The translations under genes and the position numbers were made by a program. 64,000 nt of DNA from JASGIT01 sp047601665 (GTDB taxonomy: Bacteria > Pseudomonadota > Gammaproteobacteria > Burkholderiales > Burkholderiaceae_C), in NCBI GenBank assembly GCA_047601665.1, contig JASGIT010000001.1:2418001-2482000 (forward strand). Reading direction: 5' to 3'. Shown here piece after piece: positions 1-9,768 of the stretch (positions are counted from its first letter, which is position 1; each line of letters opens with the position of its first letter). The notes beneath the pieces are model-generated. The model made no database searches and was not told where the DNA came from. It saw nothing but the letters and a program-made list of their open reading frames with translations.

Positions 1-1615
<1,615 letters not shown>

Positions 1616-1675
1616 GAGGAAAATCCAAAGAAAAGACGTCCCATGCTGGCAGCAAAACTACCGGGTGGGAAGTGG

Positions 1676-1708
1676 AAAAACCCCGTCCGCGGAGTGTCGC
1701 GGACGGGG
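1676..1708 (-). terminator. Rho-independent terminator after the NCS2 permease
   Basis: A perfect 11-bp stem (1681-1691 with 1698-1708, six-base loop) is followed on the minus strand by five T residues (complement of 1676-1680). It lies 30 bases past the permease stop codon and separates that gene from maeB. Confidence 0.85.
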
Positions 1709-1738
1709 CTGCGGAATGGAGCGGAATTCAGTCCTGTT

Positions 1739-3229
1739 TCAATGGGCGTCGGCCTGCTTGGCGGCGGCGATGATGTCGTCGGTGCTGCTGCCCGCGCCGT
1801 TGAAGAACAGGTTGAGCAGCACGGCGGACAGCGACGCCAGCAGGATGCCCGACTCGATCAGCGGGTGGATGGCGTGCGGCATCCACTGGCGGAAGTTGGG
1901 CGCCACCAGCGGCACCATGCCGATGCCCAGCGACACGGCCACGACCAGCGCGTTGTTGCGGTTGTGCTTGAAGTCCACCGTGCTCAGGATGCGGATGCCG
2001 GTGGAGGCCACCATGCCGAACATCACCAGGCCCGCGCCGCCCAGCACCACGGTGGGCAGCGATTCCACCAGCGCACCCATCTTGGGCAACATGCCCAGGA
2101 TGATGAGGATGACGCCGCCCGCCACGCAGACCCAGCGGCTCTTGACGCCCGTGACGGCCACCAGGCCCACGTTCTGCGAGAAGCTGGTGTACGGGAAGGT
2201 GTTGAAGATGCCGCCCAGCAGCGTGCCCAGGCCGTCGGTGCGCAGGCCGCGCGTGATGTCGGCGGGGGTGATCTCGCGCTCGGTCATGTCGCCCAGGGCC
2301 AGGAACATGCCCACGGACTCGATCATCACCACGATCATCACCAGCGTCATCGTGATGATGAGGATGGGGTCGAAGACGGGCAGGGCGATCTCGAACGGCA
2401 CCACGATGTCGAACCAGGCGGCCTTGCCCACTTTCTCGTAGGTCATCAGGCCCATGATGGAGGCGGCCACCGCGCCGATGATGATGCCCAGCAGCACCGA
2501 GATGTTGGCCATGAAGCCCTTGGCGTACCGCGCGATCAGCAGGATGGAGACCAGCACCAGGGCCGAGATGCCCACGCCCGACAGGTCGGCGTACTTGGGG
2601 TTGGGCACCGTGGGCATGAGGGCGATGCCCTTGGGCAGCGGCGGCAGCGACGAGCCGGGCGCGCCCGCGGCGGCCTGCGCTTCGGCCAGCCACTTGGCGT
2701 ACTCGGGGTTCACCACGCTGGGCGCGGTGGGGCCCACGGGGTTGCCGAAGATCCAGTTGATGCCCACGCGCATGAGGCTGATGCCGATCACCGCGATGAT
2801 GGTGCCCGTGACCACGGGCGGGAAGAAGCGCAGCATCCGGCTGATGACCGGCGCTATCAGAATGGAGATGATGCCCGCGCCGATCACCGAGCCGAAGATC
2901 AGCCCCGCGCCCGCCTGGCCCCCGGTGGACTGCGCCATCGACACCATGGGCGCGACGGAGGCGAAGGTCACGCCCATCATCACGGGCAGCTTGATGCCGA
3001 AGTACTGCGTGGCGCCCAGCGCCTGAATGAGCGTGACGAGGCCGCAGCAGAACAGGTCGGCGGCGATCAGGTGCGCCACCTGCTCGGACGTGAGGTTGAG
3101 CGCACGGCCCACGATCAGGGGCACGGCCACGGCGCCGGCATACATCACGAGCACGTGCTGCATACCCAGGGCGGTGAGCTTGCCTATCGGCAAGCGTTCA
3201 TCTACGGGATGGACGGAAGGTGTGGTCAT
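1739..3229 (-). CDS. NCS2 family uracil-xanthine/urate permease
   Basis: A 496-residue inner-membrane nucleobase:cation symporter of the NCS2 (NAT) family. It has about 12-14 hydrophobic segments and the family signature QNVGLVAVTG, matching Q-N-x-G-x4-T. The start is taken as the ATG at 3227-3229 (MTTPSVHPVDERLPIGKL), preceded by a purine-rich GGAGAGAG stretch. An in-frame extension upstream to 3343 would read through the promoter region and is rejected. Its position beside allantoin and ureide degradation genes suggests a purine substrate such as xanthine or urate rather than uracil; that is inference. A GTGTATACAA element about 60 bases upstream is a likely regulator site. Confidence 0.9.
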   Translation of the reverse strand: MTTPSVHPVDERLPIGKLTALGMQHVLVMYAGAVAVPLIVGRALNLTSEQVAHLIAADLFCCGLVTLIQALGATQYFGIKLPVMMGVTFASVAPMVSMAQSTGGQAGAGLIFGSVIGAGIISILIAPVISRMLRFFPPVVTGTIIAVIGISLMRVGINWIFGNPVGPTAPSVVNPEYAKWLAEAQAAAGAPGSSLPPLPKGIALMPTVPNPKYADLSGVGISALVLVSILLIARYAKGFMANISVLLGIIIGAVAASIMGLMTYEKVGKAAWFDIVVPFEIALPVFDPILIITMTLVMIVVMIESVGMFLALGDMTEREITPADITRGLRTDGLGTLLGGIFNTFPYTSFSQNVGLVAVTGVKSRWVCVAGGVILIILGMLPKMGALVESLPTVVLGGAGLVMFGMVASTGIRILSTVDFKHNRNNALVVAVSLGIGMVPLVAPNFRQWMPHAIHPLIESGILLASLSAVLLNLFFNGAGSSTDDIIAAAKQADAH

Positions 3230-3283
3230 AGGGGGGTCTCTCTCCAGATTTCTCTTATACGGGCTGAAGTATTTGACGTATGG

Positions 3284-3300
3284 AAAAAGTGTATACAACT
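3284..3300. promoter_or_regulatory. GTATAC-centred operator candidate upstream of the NCS2 permease
   Basis: AAAAAGTGTATACAACT contains the near-palindrome GTGTATACAA at 3289-3298. The 14-mer AAAAAGTGTATACA recurs exactly, on the opposite strand, at 11455-11468 upstream of a GntR gene. FCD-type GntR regulators commonly bind short AT-centred palindromes, so this is a plausible shared operator. Which of the nearby GntR proteins binds it is unknown. Confidence 0.5.
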
Positions 3301-3398
3301 TGCGTGCACAGCCAGCTAGTGAAAACCCGGAAGCCCACGGCAAAACACCCCGCCTGCGCTGCGGGCGCGCGGGCCGGGTGTCTGGACAAAGAGGCTGT

Positions 3399-4100
3399 TT
3401 AGCCGCCGCCTGAGCGCGATGCGGTCAGCGGCGACAGCGAATCGCGCAGCCGGTCGCGGGCCGACTGGGGCTCGCTGGGGTTCAGCGCGGCTTCCACGTT
3501 GCCGATGTGTTTCAGCAGGCGCTGGCGGGCCAGGGCCACGTCGCCGGCCTCCAGCGCATCGACGATGGCCTCGTGTTCGGCGCACGATGCGCCCGCGCCC
3601 AGGGGCGACTGGTAGAGCGTCGCGGCCAGCGTGGTGCGCGCGGTGAGGTCGCGCAGGATGTCGGCCAGGTTGCGGTGGCCCATGACTTCGGCCAGGCAGA
3701 CGTGGAAGTCGGCCAGCAGAAAGGCGCGCGTGGCCGCATCGGCCCCTTCGATGGCCTGCTGCTCTTCGGCGATGTGCGCGCGCAGGCGGCGCGTCATGGT
3801 TTGCAGGGGGCGGCCTTCGTCAACGGCGGAGGCCAGGATGCCCGCCTCGATCACGCGCCGGGCCGAGAAGGCATCGCGCGCATCGTCCACCGACGGCTCC
3901 ACCACGTACCAGCCGCGGCGCGGCTGCACTTCGACGAAGCCGCGCGCCTGCAGCATCATCAGCGCCTCGCGCACCAGCGTGCGGCTCACGCCGAACAGGT
4001 CGGCCAGCTCCTGCTCGCCCAGGCGCTCGCCGGGCGCGAGTTTCTGGGCCAGGATGGAATCCACCACCTGCTGTGCGATCTGGATCTGGTTGCTGCTCAT
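3399..4100 (-). CDS. GntR/FadR-family (FCD) transcriptional regulator
   Basis: A 233-residue regulator. An N-terminal winged HTH (residues about 10-75, with LGEQELADLFGVSRTLVREAL) is followed by an FCD effector domain with the histidine-bearing FHVCLAEVMGH segment that usually holds a metal and a carboxylate ligand. The start is ATG at 4098-4100. It lies 27 bases downstream of dctA on the same strand and is probably cotranscribed with it. Small carboxylates are typical ligands of this family, so it may sense a C4 acid or a purine-degradation acid. The target is not proven; candidates are the motif upstream of dctA and the GTATAC site upstream of the permease. Confidence 0.9.
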   Translation of the reverse strand: MSSNQIQIAQQVVDSILAQKLAPGERLGEQELADLFGVSRTLVREALMMLQARGFVEVQPRRGWYVVEPSVDDARDAFSARRVIEAGILASAVDEGRPLQTMTRRLRAHIAEEQQAIEGADAATRAFLLADFHVCLAEVMGHRNLADILRDLTARTTLAATLYQSPLGAGASCAEHEAIVDALEAGDVALARQRLLKHIGNVEAALNPSEPQSARDRLRDSLSPLTASRSGGG

Positions 4101-4127
4101 AAGGCGCAGATTGTGCCTTGGCGGGGT

Positions 4128-5405
4128 TCAGGCCTCGATGTTGGTTTCGATCTTGCCATCCAGCACGGCGCGGGCGCGTTCCTTGTCGATGTCGCCTTCC
4201 CACGAGGCGATCGCCACCGTGGCCACGCAGTTGCCGATCAGGTTGCCCAGTGCGCGCGCGATGCCCATGAACCAGTCCACCGACAGCACCAGCACCAGCC
4301 CCACGGCGGGAATGGCGGGCACCGCGTGCAGCGTGGCGGCCAGCACCACGATGGCCGAGCCCGGCACGCCGTGCGCGCCCTTGGAGGTGACGAGCGAGAT
4401 CGCCAGGATGGTGAGCAGGTCGGTCTCGGACACCGGCGTGTTCGTGGCCTGCGCGATGAACATGGCCGCCAGCGTGATGTAGATGGAGAAGGCGTCCAGG
4501 TTGAACGAGTAGCCCGTGGGAATCACCAGGCCCACCGTCGAGTCGCGGATGCCCATGTTGCGCAGCTTGCTCATGATCTGGGGCAGCACGCTGTCGGACG
4601 AGGTGGTGGCGAACACGATGGTCAGTTCCTCGCGCAGGTAGCGCAGGAACTTGAACAGGCTCAGGCCCGACAGGCGCATCACCAGGCCCAGCACCCCGAC
4701 CACGAAGATGATCACCGCCACGTAGAACAGCAGCACCAACTGGCCGAGCTGCTTGAGCGAACCGACGCCGTAGGCGGCCACGGTGAACGCGATGGCGCCC
4801 AGCACGCCCAGGGGCGCGAGCTTGATGATGATGCCCATGATCTTGAACAGCGTGAGCGACAGCGTGTCGATCAGGTCCGACACCGGCTTGCCCTTGTCGC
4901 CCAGCATCGCCAGCGCGCAGCCGAAGAACACGGCGAACAGCAGCACCTGCAGCACGTCGCCCTTGGCGAACGCATCCACCACCGAGGTGGGGATGAGCTT
5001 CATGATGAACTCCACCGTGCCGCCATGCGAGAGCTTGTCGGCATTGGAGCTGTAGGTGCTGAGCTGGCTGCCGTCGAGCTTGCTCACGTCCACGTTCATG
5101 CCCACGCCGGGGCCGAACACGTGGCCCAGCAGCAGGCCCAGCCCGAGGGCGATGGTGGTCAGCACCTCGAAGTAGATCAGCGCCTTGACCCCTACGCGGC
5201 CCACGCGCTTGAGGTCGCCCGCGCCCGCGATGCCGTGCACCACCACGCAGAACACCAGCACTGGCACGATCATCTTGATGAGCTTGATGAAGCCGTCGCC
5301 CAGCGGCTTGAGCTTGGTGGCGAAATCAGGGGCCAGCAGGCCGATGGCCACGCCCGCTATCAGCGCCAGGACGACCCGGCCGAACAAGGTGTTGAAGAAC
5401 CGCAT
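4128..5405 (-). CDS. dctA: C4-dicarboxylate/cation symporter (DctA/GltP family)
   Basis: A 425-residue inner-membrane symporter that takes up dicarboxylates such as malate, succinate or fumarate with cations. It has the family's serine-rich TTSSDSVLP loop and the GYSFNLD substrate/cation-binding segment. That segment continues LDAFSIY, where classical DctA proteins usually read LDGTxIY, so substrate preference may differ. The start at 5403-5405 (MRFFNTLFGRVVLAL) has an AGGAG at good spacing; the longer in-frame start at 5480 has no such support. It is the first gene of a two-gene unit with the GntR regulator. A CTTGCATACAAG element lies 53 bases upstream. Confidence 0.88.
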   Translation of the reverse strand: MRFFNTLFGRVVLALIAGVAIGLLAPDFATKLKPLGDGFIKLIKMIVPVLVFCVVVHGIAGAGDLKRVGRVGVKALIYFEVLTTIALGLGLLLGHVFGPGVGMNVDVSKLDGSQLSTYSSNADKLSHGGTVEFIMKLIPTSVVDAFAKGDVLQVLLFAVFFGCALAMLGDKGKPVSDLIDTLSLTLFKIMGIIIKLAPLGVLGAIAFTVAAYGVGSLKQLGQLVLLFYVAVIIFVVGVLGLVMRLSGLSLFKFLRYLREELTIVFATTSSDSVLPQIMSKLRNMGIRDSTVGLVIPTGYSFNLDAFSIYITLAAMFIAQATNTPVSETDLLTILAISLVTSKGAHGVPGSAIVVLAATLHAVPAIPAVGLVLVLSVDWFMGIARALGNLIGNCVATVAIASWEGDIDKERARAVLDGKIETNIEA

Positions 5406-5457
5406 GGAAGGCTCCTGTGAGGAGTAGAGAAAATCCGTCTTGTCGAAATAGTCAGAA

Positions 5458-5473
5458 CTTGCATACAAGAATG
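5458..5473. promoter_or_regulatory. Operator-like element upstream of dctA
   Basis: CTTGCATACAAGAATG contains the near-palindrome CTTGCATACAAG (10 of 12 positions symmetric). A 16-mer differing at one base (CTTCCATACAAGAATG) lies at 11419-11434, at the 5' end of the second GntR gene. The location 53 bases before the dctA start and the symmetry suggest regulator binding. Confidence 0.45.
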
Positions 5474-5520
5474 TAGGCAAGAAAGTCCGTTTACGTCTGG
5501 GGGTATTCCCGGGGCCGCAA

Positions 5521-5550
5521 TAAAAAAGCCCGCCAGGGACTGGCGGGCTT
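5521..5550 (-). terminator. Rho-independent terminator after the M20/allantoin operon
   Basis: An 11-bp perfect stem (5526-5536 with 5540-5550, loop GGA) is followed on the minus strand by TTTTTTA (complement of 5521-5527). It sits 27 bases past the M20 hydrolase stop and closes the operon running from puuE. Confidence 0.9.
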
Positions 5551-5576
5551 CATGCAAGAACGGTGCCTGTAGGGTG

Positions 5577-6833
5577 TCAGGCCAGCAGATCGTGCAGCGT
5601 GCGCGCGATCACCTTGGTGGCGCGGCGCAGGTCTTCGAGCACCAGGCGCTCGTCCGAGCGCTTGGCGTGCGATTCGAGCACCGTGGCCGGGCCCGCGCCG
5701 TAAATCACGCCGGGAATGCCGCGCTCCACGTACAGGCGCACGTCGGTGTACAGCGGCGTGCCCACGGCGAGCGGCTTGGCGCCGAACACGGCTTCGCCGT
5801 GCTTCTGGATGGCGTCCACCAGCGGCTGGTTGCCGGGCAGCGGCGTCATGGCGTTGGCCAGCAGCAGGCGCTTGATGTCGGCGCGCACGGCGTCTTCGCC
5901 GGTGTAGCCGCGCTGCTGGTTGAACTCGGCCACGGCGCTGGCGATCACGGTGCGGATGCTGGCTTCGACTTCCGCCGGGTTCTCTTCGGGAATCATGCGG
6001 CGGTCGAGCTTGAGCACGACCTTGCCGGGCACCACGTTGGTGTTGGTGCCGCCTTCGATGCGGCCGATGTTCAGGTACGGGTGCTTGATGCCGGGCATCT
6101 TGGACGTGACCTGCTGGTACTTCACGTTCTCGGCATACAGCGCGTTCATCACGGTCACGGCGCCTTGCAGCGCGTCCACGCCCGTGTGGGGCACGGCGGC
6201 GTGGGCCATCTTGCCGTGGATGGTGACTTCCATCTGCAGGCAGCCGTTGTGGGCGACGACCACTTCGTAGCTGAAGCCCGCGGCCACCATCAGGTCGGGC
6301 TTGGTGAGGTTGTTCTTCAGCAGCCAGCCGGGGCCGAGTTCGCCGCCGAACTCCTCGTCGTAGGTGAAGTGCAGTTCCACGCCGCCCTTGGCCGGTTTGG
6401 CCACGGCTTCGAGCGCGCGCAGGGCGTAGGTGAAGGTGGCGAAGTCGCTCTTGCTCACGGCGGCGGCGCGGCCATAGAGCTTGCCGTCCTCGATCTCGGC
6501 GCCGTAGGGGTCCTTGGTCCAGCCTTCGCCCGGGGGCACCACGTCGCCGTGGGCGTTCAGCGCCACGGTGCGTCCGCCGCTGCCGTAGGGGCGGCGCACG
6601 ATCAGGTTGGTGATGGACTCCATGCCGTAGGCCTTGACCTCGGCTTCGGGCACGCTGTGTTTTTCGGCCTCGAAGCCAAAGTCCTTCAGCAGCTCGGCGG
6701 TGCGCTCGGCGTGGGGCGCGTTGTTGCCGGGCGGCGTGTCGGTGGGCACGCGCACCAGGGCTTGCAGAAAGCGCACTTCTTCGTCGAAGTGCTGGTCGAT
6801 CCAGGCGTCGAGTTGTTGGTAGGTATTGCTCAT
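5577..6833 (-). CDS. M20 family amidohydrolase with non-canonical metal-site residues
   Basis: A 418-residue ArgE/DapE-type cytosolic amidohydrolase. Visible features are the HxD motif in NAHGDVVPPGEGW, the catalytic DEEFGGE, a dimerisation (lid) domain beginning near VTIHGKMAHAAVPHTG, and the C-terminal ESHAKRSDE histidine. The segment usually reading YGRGxxDMKG is YGRAAAVSKSDF, so the normally metal-bridging Asp aligns with Val, and the usual GEP motif aligns with AGF. It starts three bases after the stop of the UraD fusion and is probably translationally coupled to it. The operon position suggests it acts on a ureide intermediate, for example ureidoglycolate, but no substrate can be read from the sequence. 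A peptidase or deacetylase role remains possible. Confidence 0.82.
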   Translation of the reverse strand: MSNTYQQLDAWIDQHFDEEVRFLQALVRVPTDTPPGNNAPHAERTAELLKDFGFEAEKHSVPEAEVKAYGMESITNLIVRRPYGSGGRTVALNAHGDVVPPGEGWTKDPYGAEIEDGKLYGRAAAVSKSDFATFTYALRALEAVAKPAKGGVELHFTYDEEFGGELGPGWLLKNNLTKPDLMVAAGFSYEVVVAHNGCLQMEVTIHGKMAHAAVPHTGVDALQGAVTVMNALYAENVKYQQVTSKMPGIKHPYLNIGRIEGGTNTNVVPGKVVLKLDRRMIPEENPAEVEASIRTVIASAVAEFNQQRGYTGEDAVRADIKRLLLANAMTPLPGNQPLVDAIQKHGEAVFGAKPLAVGTPLYTDVRLYVERGIPGVIYGAGPATVLESHAKRSDERLVLEDLRRATKVIARTLHDLLA

Positions 6834-6836
6834 TGT

Positions 6837-8609
6837 TTATTCAGTCGCGAGTTGGTTCAGAACATGGGAGAAGGCATCAACCGCCAGTTGCATGTCGTCG
6901 CTGGTCGTGCTTTCCAGCGGGTTGTGGCTGATGCCGCTGTTCAGGCCGCGTGTGAACAGCATGGCCTGGGGCATGATTTCGTGGATCTTCATGGCGTCGT
7001 GGCCCGCGCCGCTGGGCATCCGGTACAGGGGCACGCCCAGGCTGTCCACGGCCCTTTCCCAGCGCTTCTGCCATTCGGGCGCGCTGGGCGCGGCGGCGGC
7101 GCGCATCGATTCTTCGAGCTTGTAGTGCACGAAACGGCGCGCGCAGATCGCCTTCAGTTCAGCCAGGATGTCATTGGCCATCGCGTCGCGCTGCGCGTTG
7201 TTGGGCGCGCGCAGGTCCAGGCTGAACTTGCAGCGGCTCGGCACCACGTTGATGGAGCCGCTGGGCACTTCCAACATGCCCACGGTGCCCACCGAGTCGC
7301 CGTCGGCGGCGGCGCGCCTTTCCACGTACAGGATCAGTTCGGCCACGGCGGCGGCGGCGTCGCGGCGGCGGTCCATGGGCGTGGTGCCCGCGTGGCTGGC
7401 CATGCCGACGATCTCGCCCACGTAGCGCACGCTGCCGTTGATGGAGGTGACGATGCCCAGCGGAATGTCCAGCTCGTTGAGCACCGGGCCCTGCTCAATG
7501 TGCACTTCGATGAAGCCCAGGTACTTGGACACGTCGCGCTTGAGCTTGGGGATGTCCGGAATGCACAGGCCCGCGTGCTGCATGGCCTCGCGCATGGTGA
7601 TGCCGTCGGCGTCCTTCTGGTCGAGCCAGTCGTTATTGAAGTCGCCGATCAGCGCGCCCGAGCCCAGGAAGGTGGCCTTGTAGCGCTGGCCTTCCTCTTC
7701 GGCGAAACCCACCACCTCGATGCCGAAGGGCAGGCGCTTGCCTGCGCGGTGCAGCTCGCGCACGCAGGCCATGGGCACGAAGATGCCCAGGCGCCCGTCG
7801 TACTTGCCGCCGTTGCGCACGGTGTCGTAGTGGCTGCCGGTGATGAGGTACTTGGCGTTGGGCGTGGCGCCGTGGTAGCGGCCCACCACGTTGCCCACGG
7901 CGTCGATCTCGACTTCGTCAAAGCCGCAGTCGTGGTGCATCCAGTGGCTGATGCGCTGGGCGCAGGCGCGGTGCGCGTCGGTCAGGTAGGTGACGGTGAG
8001 CTCGCCGCGCTCGGCGTAGCCGGGGTCGCTGTGCTGCGCGAGCTTTTCCTGCCAGTCCCACACGTCGTTGCCCAGCGTGGGGGTGTAGCCGAACTTGTCG
8101 TTCAGGCGGATTTCAACGATGCGGTGGATGTTGCGCAGCGCCTCGGCCAGTTCGAAGTCGGGCGGGTTCTCCAGGCGGCGCTCGAAGGTGGCGATGATTT
8201 CCTTCTTCGGCAGGCCCAGGCCGCGCGGGCCGCGCACCGCCAGGATGAAGGGGAAGCCCATGCGCGCGCCGTAGTCGGCGTTGAGCTGGCGGATGTGCGC
8301 CAGCTCCTCGGGCGTGCAGTTGGTCAGGCCGGCCTTGTTCTGCTCGTTGGTGGATTCGGTGGTGAGGGTGTTGGTCTCCATCGCCTTGCCCGCCAGTTCC
8401 GGGTGGGCGCGCACCAGGGCCAACTGCTCGTCGCGCGTGGCGGCGGCCAGCACCTGCACCATGGCGTACTTGAGGTGCGCCAGCGAGCGGAAGGGGCGCT
8501 GCGCCAGCGCCTTTTCGGCGATCCACGGCGTGTGTTCGTACAGGCCGTCGAGCATCTGCGCCGCCGTGGCGGCGTCGGCTTGGTTGAGTTGGTCCAGGGT
8601 GTAGGTCAT
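6837..8609 (-). CDS. Bifunctional OHCU decarboxylase / allantoate amidohydrolase fusion
   Basis: A 590-residue fusion. Residues 1-165 are UraD (2-oxo-4-hydroxy-4-carboxy-5-ureidoimidazoline decarboxylase), with HPELAGK, STNEQNKAGL and GFPFILAVRG, which yields S-allantoin. From about 175 it is an M20 allantoate amidohydrolase/carbamoylase (AllC/HyuC type) with GSHYDTV, YDGRLG, EEEGQRY, HIEQGPVL and SGAGHDAMK supplying the expected metal and substrate residues. It therefore joins the step producing allantoin and the step consuming allantoate, while the intervening allantoinase is the separate puuE gene in the same operon. Such fusions are known in Burkholderiales. The start is ATG at 8607-8609, preceded by CCGGAG. 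Confidence 0.92.
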   Translation of the reverse strand: MTYTLDQLNQADAATAAQMLDGLYEHTPWIAEKALAQRPFRSLAHLKYAMVQVLAAATRDEQLALVRAHPELAGKAMETNTLTTESTNEQNKAGLTNCTPEELAHIRQLNADYGARMGFPFILAVRGPRGLGLPKKEIIATFERRLENPPDFELAEALRNIHRIVEIRLNDKFGYTPTLGNDVWDWQEKLAQHSDPGYAERGELTVTYLTDAHRACAQRISHWMHHDCGFDEVEIDAVGNVVGRYHGATPNAKYLITGSHYDTVRNGGKYDGRLGIFVPMACVRELHRAGKRLPFGIEVVGFAEEEGQRYKATFLGSGALIGDFNNDWLDQKDADGITMREAMQHAGLCIPDIPKLKRDVSKYLGFIEVHIEQGPVLNELDIPLGIVTSINGSVRYVGEIVGMASHAGTTPMDRRRDAAAAVAELILYVERRAAADGDSVGTVGMLEVPSGSINVVPSRCKFSLDLRAPNNAQRDAMANDILAELKAICARRFVHYKLEESMRAAAAPSAPEWQKRWERAVDSLGVPLYRMPSGAGHDAMKIHEIMPQAMLFTRGLNSGISHNPLESTTSDDMQLAVDAFSHVLNQLATE

Positions 8610-8637
8610 GCGGTCTCCGGAGGTATTCGGCTGGGGG

Positions 8638-9759
8638 TTAGTGCTGGTAGCTGCCGTCGGGTTTGAGCAGCGCCAGGTCGGTGAAGTGGGAGCCGACCCG
8701 TTCGCTGCCGTAGTTCACGTCATAGCTGCCCAGGTGGATCGGGCCCGCGGTGTCCAGCCAGCGGGCCAGTTCCGCCTTGTTCGCCACCTTGCCCTGCGTG
8801 ACGGCCTCGATCAGCGTGCGTGCGTTCAGGTAGGCCTCGAAGCCCAGGTACGACGGCGCGAGGCCTGCCGCGCCGGCAATGCGCTGGTAGTCGCGCTGGA
8901 TGGGGGCCTTGCGGCCCCAGGGGCTGGGCGTGACGGTCACGAAGGTCACGGCGCCGGTGTAGTTCTTCATGGCGCCGGCATAGCGCGCATTGGCCTGGCC
9001 GGCCAGGTTCATCACGAAGGGCAGCGTGCTCTTCTTCTTCCAGGCGTTGAGGAACTGGGGGGAGTGCGCGGCATCCGCCAGCAGGAGCAGCACCTTGGGC
9101 TGCGCGGCCTGCAGGGCTGCGGCGGCGTGGGCGTAGTCGGGCGCGGCGGGGTTGAGGGTCTGGCGCGTGATCTTGATCCGGGGCTGCCGGGCGGCCAGCT
9201 TGTCCAGTTCGGCGGCGTAGGCGCGGCCGAAGCCGTCATCCTGGACCAGCACGCCCATCGTGTCGAGGCCCATGACGGCGGCGAAGTCCAGCAGCCGCGC
9301 GACTTCGTTGGCGGCCGAGGCGCGCACCGCGTAGGTCGTGCCGGCCTGGCGCCCGCGCAGCGGGGCGGCGCCGGCGATGGGGCCGAGCAGCGGCACGCCG
9401 CTGGCGGCGCTGACTTTCTGCTGCGCCAGGCAGCCGACGGAGCCGAAGCACGACAGCAGCACCTGCGCCGAGCCCACGGCCTGCGCGGCCAGTTGGGTGG
9501 AGGTATCGGCCACGTTGCCGTCGTCGTAGGTCTTGAGCACCAGCTGCGTGCCCTTGCTGCGCTGGTTGAAGTCGTCCAGCGTGGCCTGGGTGATGGCGTT
9601 GACTTCCTTGCCCACGTTGGCCAGGGGGCCGCTCAGCGGCACGATCTGCGCCACTTCAAGGGGTGCGGCCTGTGCGGACAGGCCGGGCAGGCACAGGGCC
9701 GCCGCGCCGGCCAGCAGCGCGCGCCGCCAGGGGAGGGAGAGGGCAAAGGAGCGGGGCAT
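8638..9759 (-). CDS. Periplasmic ligand-binding protein, branched-chain amino-acid receptor type
   Basis: A 373-residue ABC substrate-binding protein of the Peripla_BP_6/LivJ class. It has a signal peptide (RRALLAGAAALCLPGLSAQA) and a mature start near LEVAQIVPLSGPLANVG. The two-lobe fold is suggested by the KTYDDGNVADTSTQLAAQAV and VLVQDDGFGRAYAAEL segments. It lies between puuE and the UraD fusion in a tight operon, so a ureide or purine-derived ligand is likely by context. No permease or ATPase gene is adjacent. The livHMGF set at 20.9-24.4 kb lacks a receptor and is the nearest candidate partner. Confidence 0.87.
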   Translation of the reverse strand: MPRSFALSLPWRRALLAGAAALCLPGLSAQAAPLEVAQIVPLSGPLANVGKEVNAITQATLDDFNQRSKGTQLVLKTYDDGNVADTSTQLAAQAVGSAQVLLSCFGSVGCLAQQKVSAASGVPLLGPIAGAAPLRGRQAGTTYAVRASAANEVARLLDFAAVMGLDTMGVLVQDDGFGRAYAAELDKLAARQPRIKITRQTLNPAAPDYAHAAAALQAAQPKVLLLLADAAHSPQFLNAWKKKSTLPFVMNLAGQANARYAGAMKNYTGAVTFVTVTPSPWGRKAPIQRDYQRIAGAAGLAPSYLGFEAYLNARTLIEAVTQGKVANKAELARWLDTAGPIHLGSYDVNYGSERVGSHFTDLALLKPDGSYQH

Positions 9760-9768
9760 GTCTGGCGA

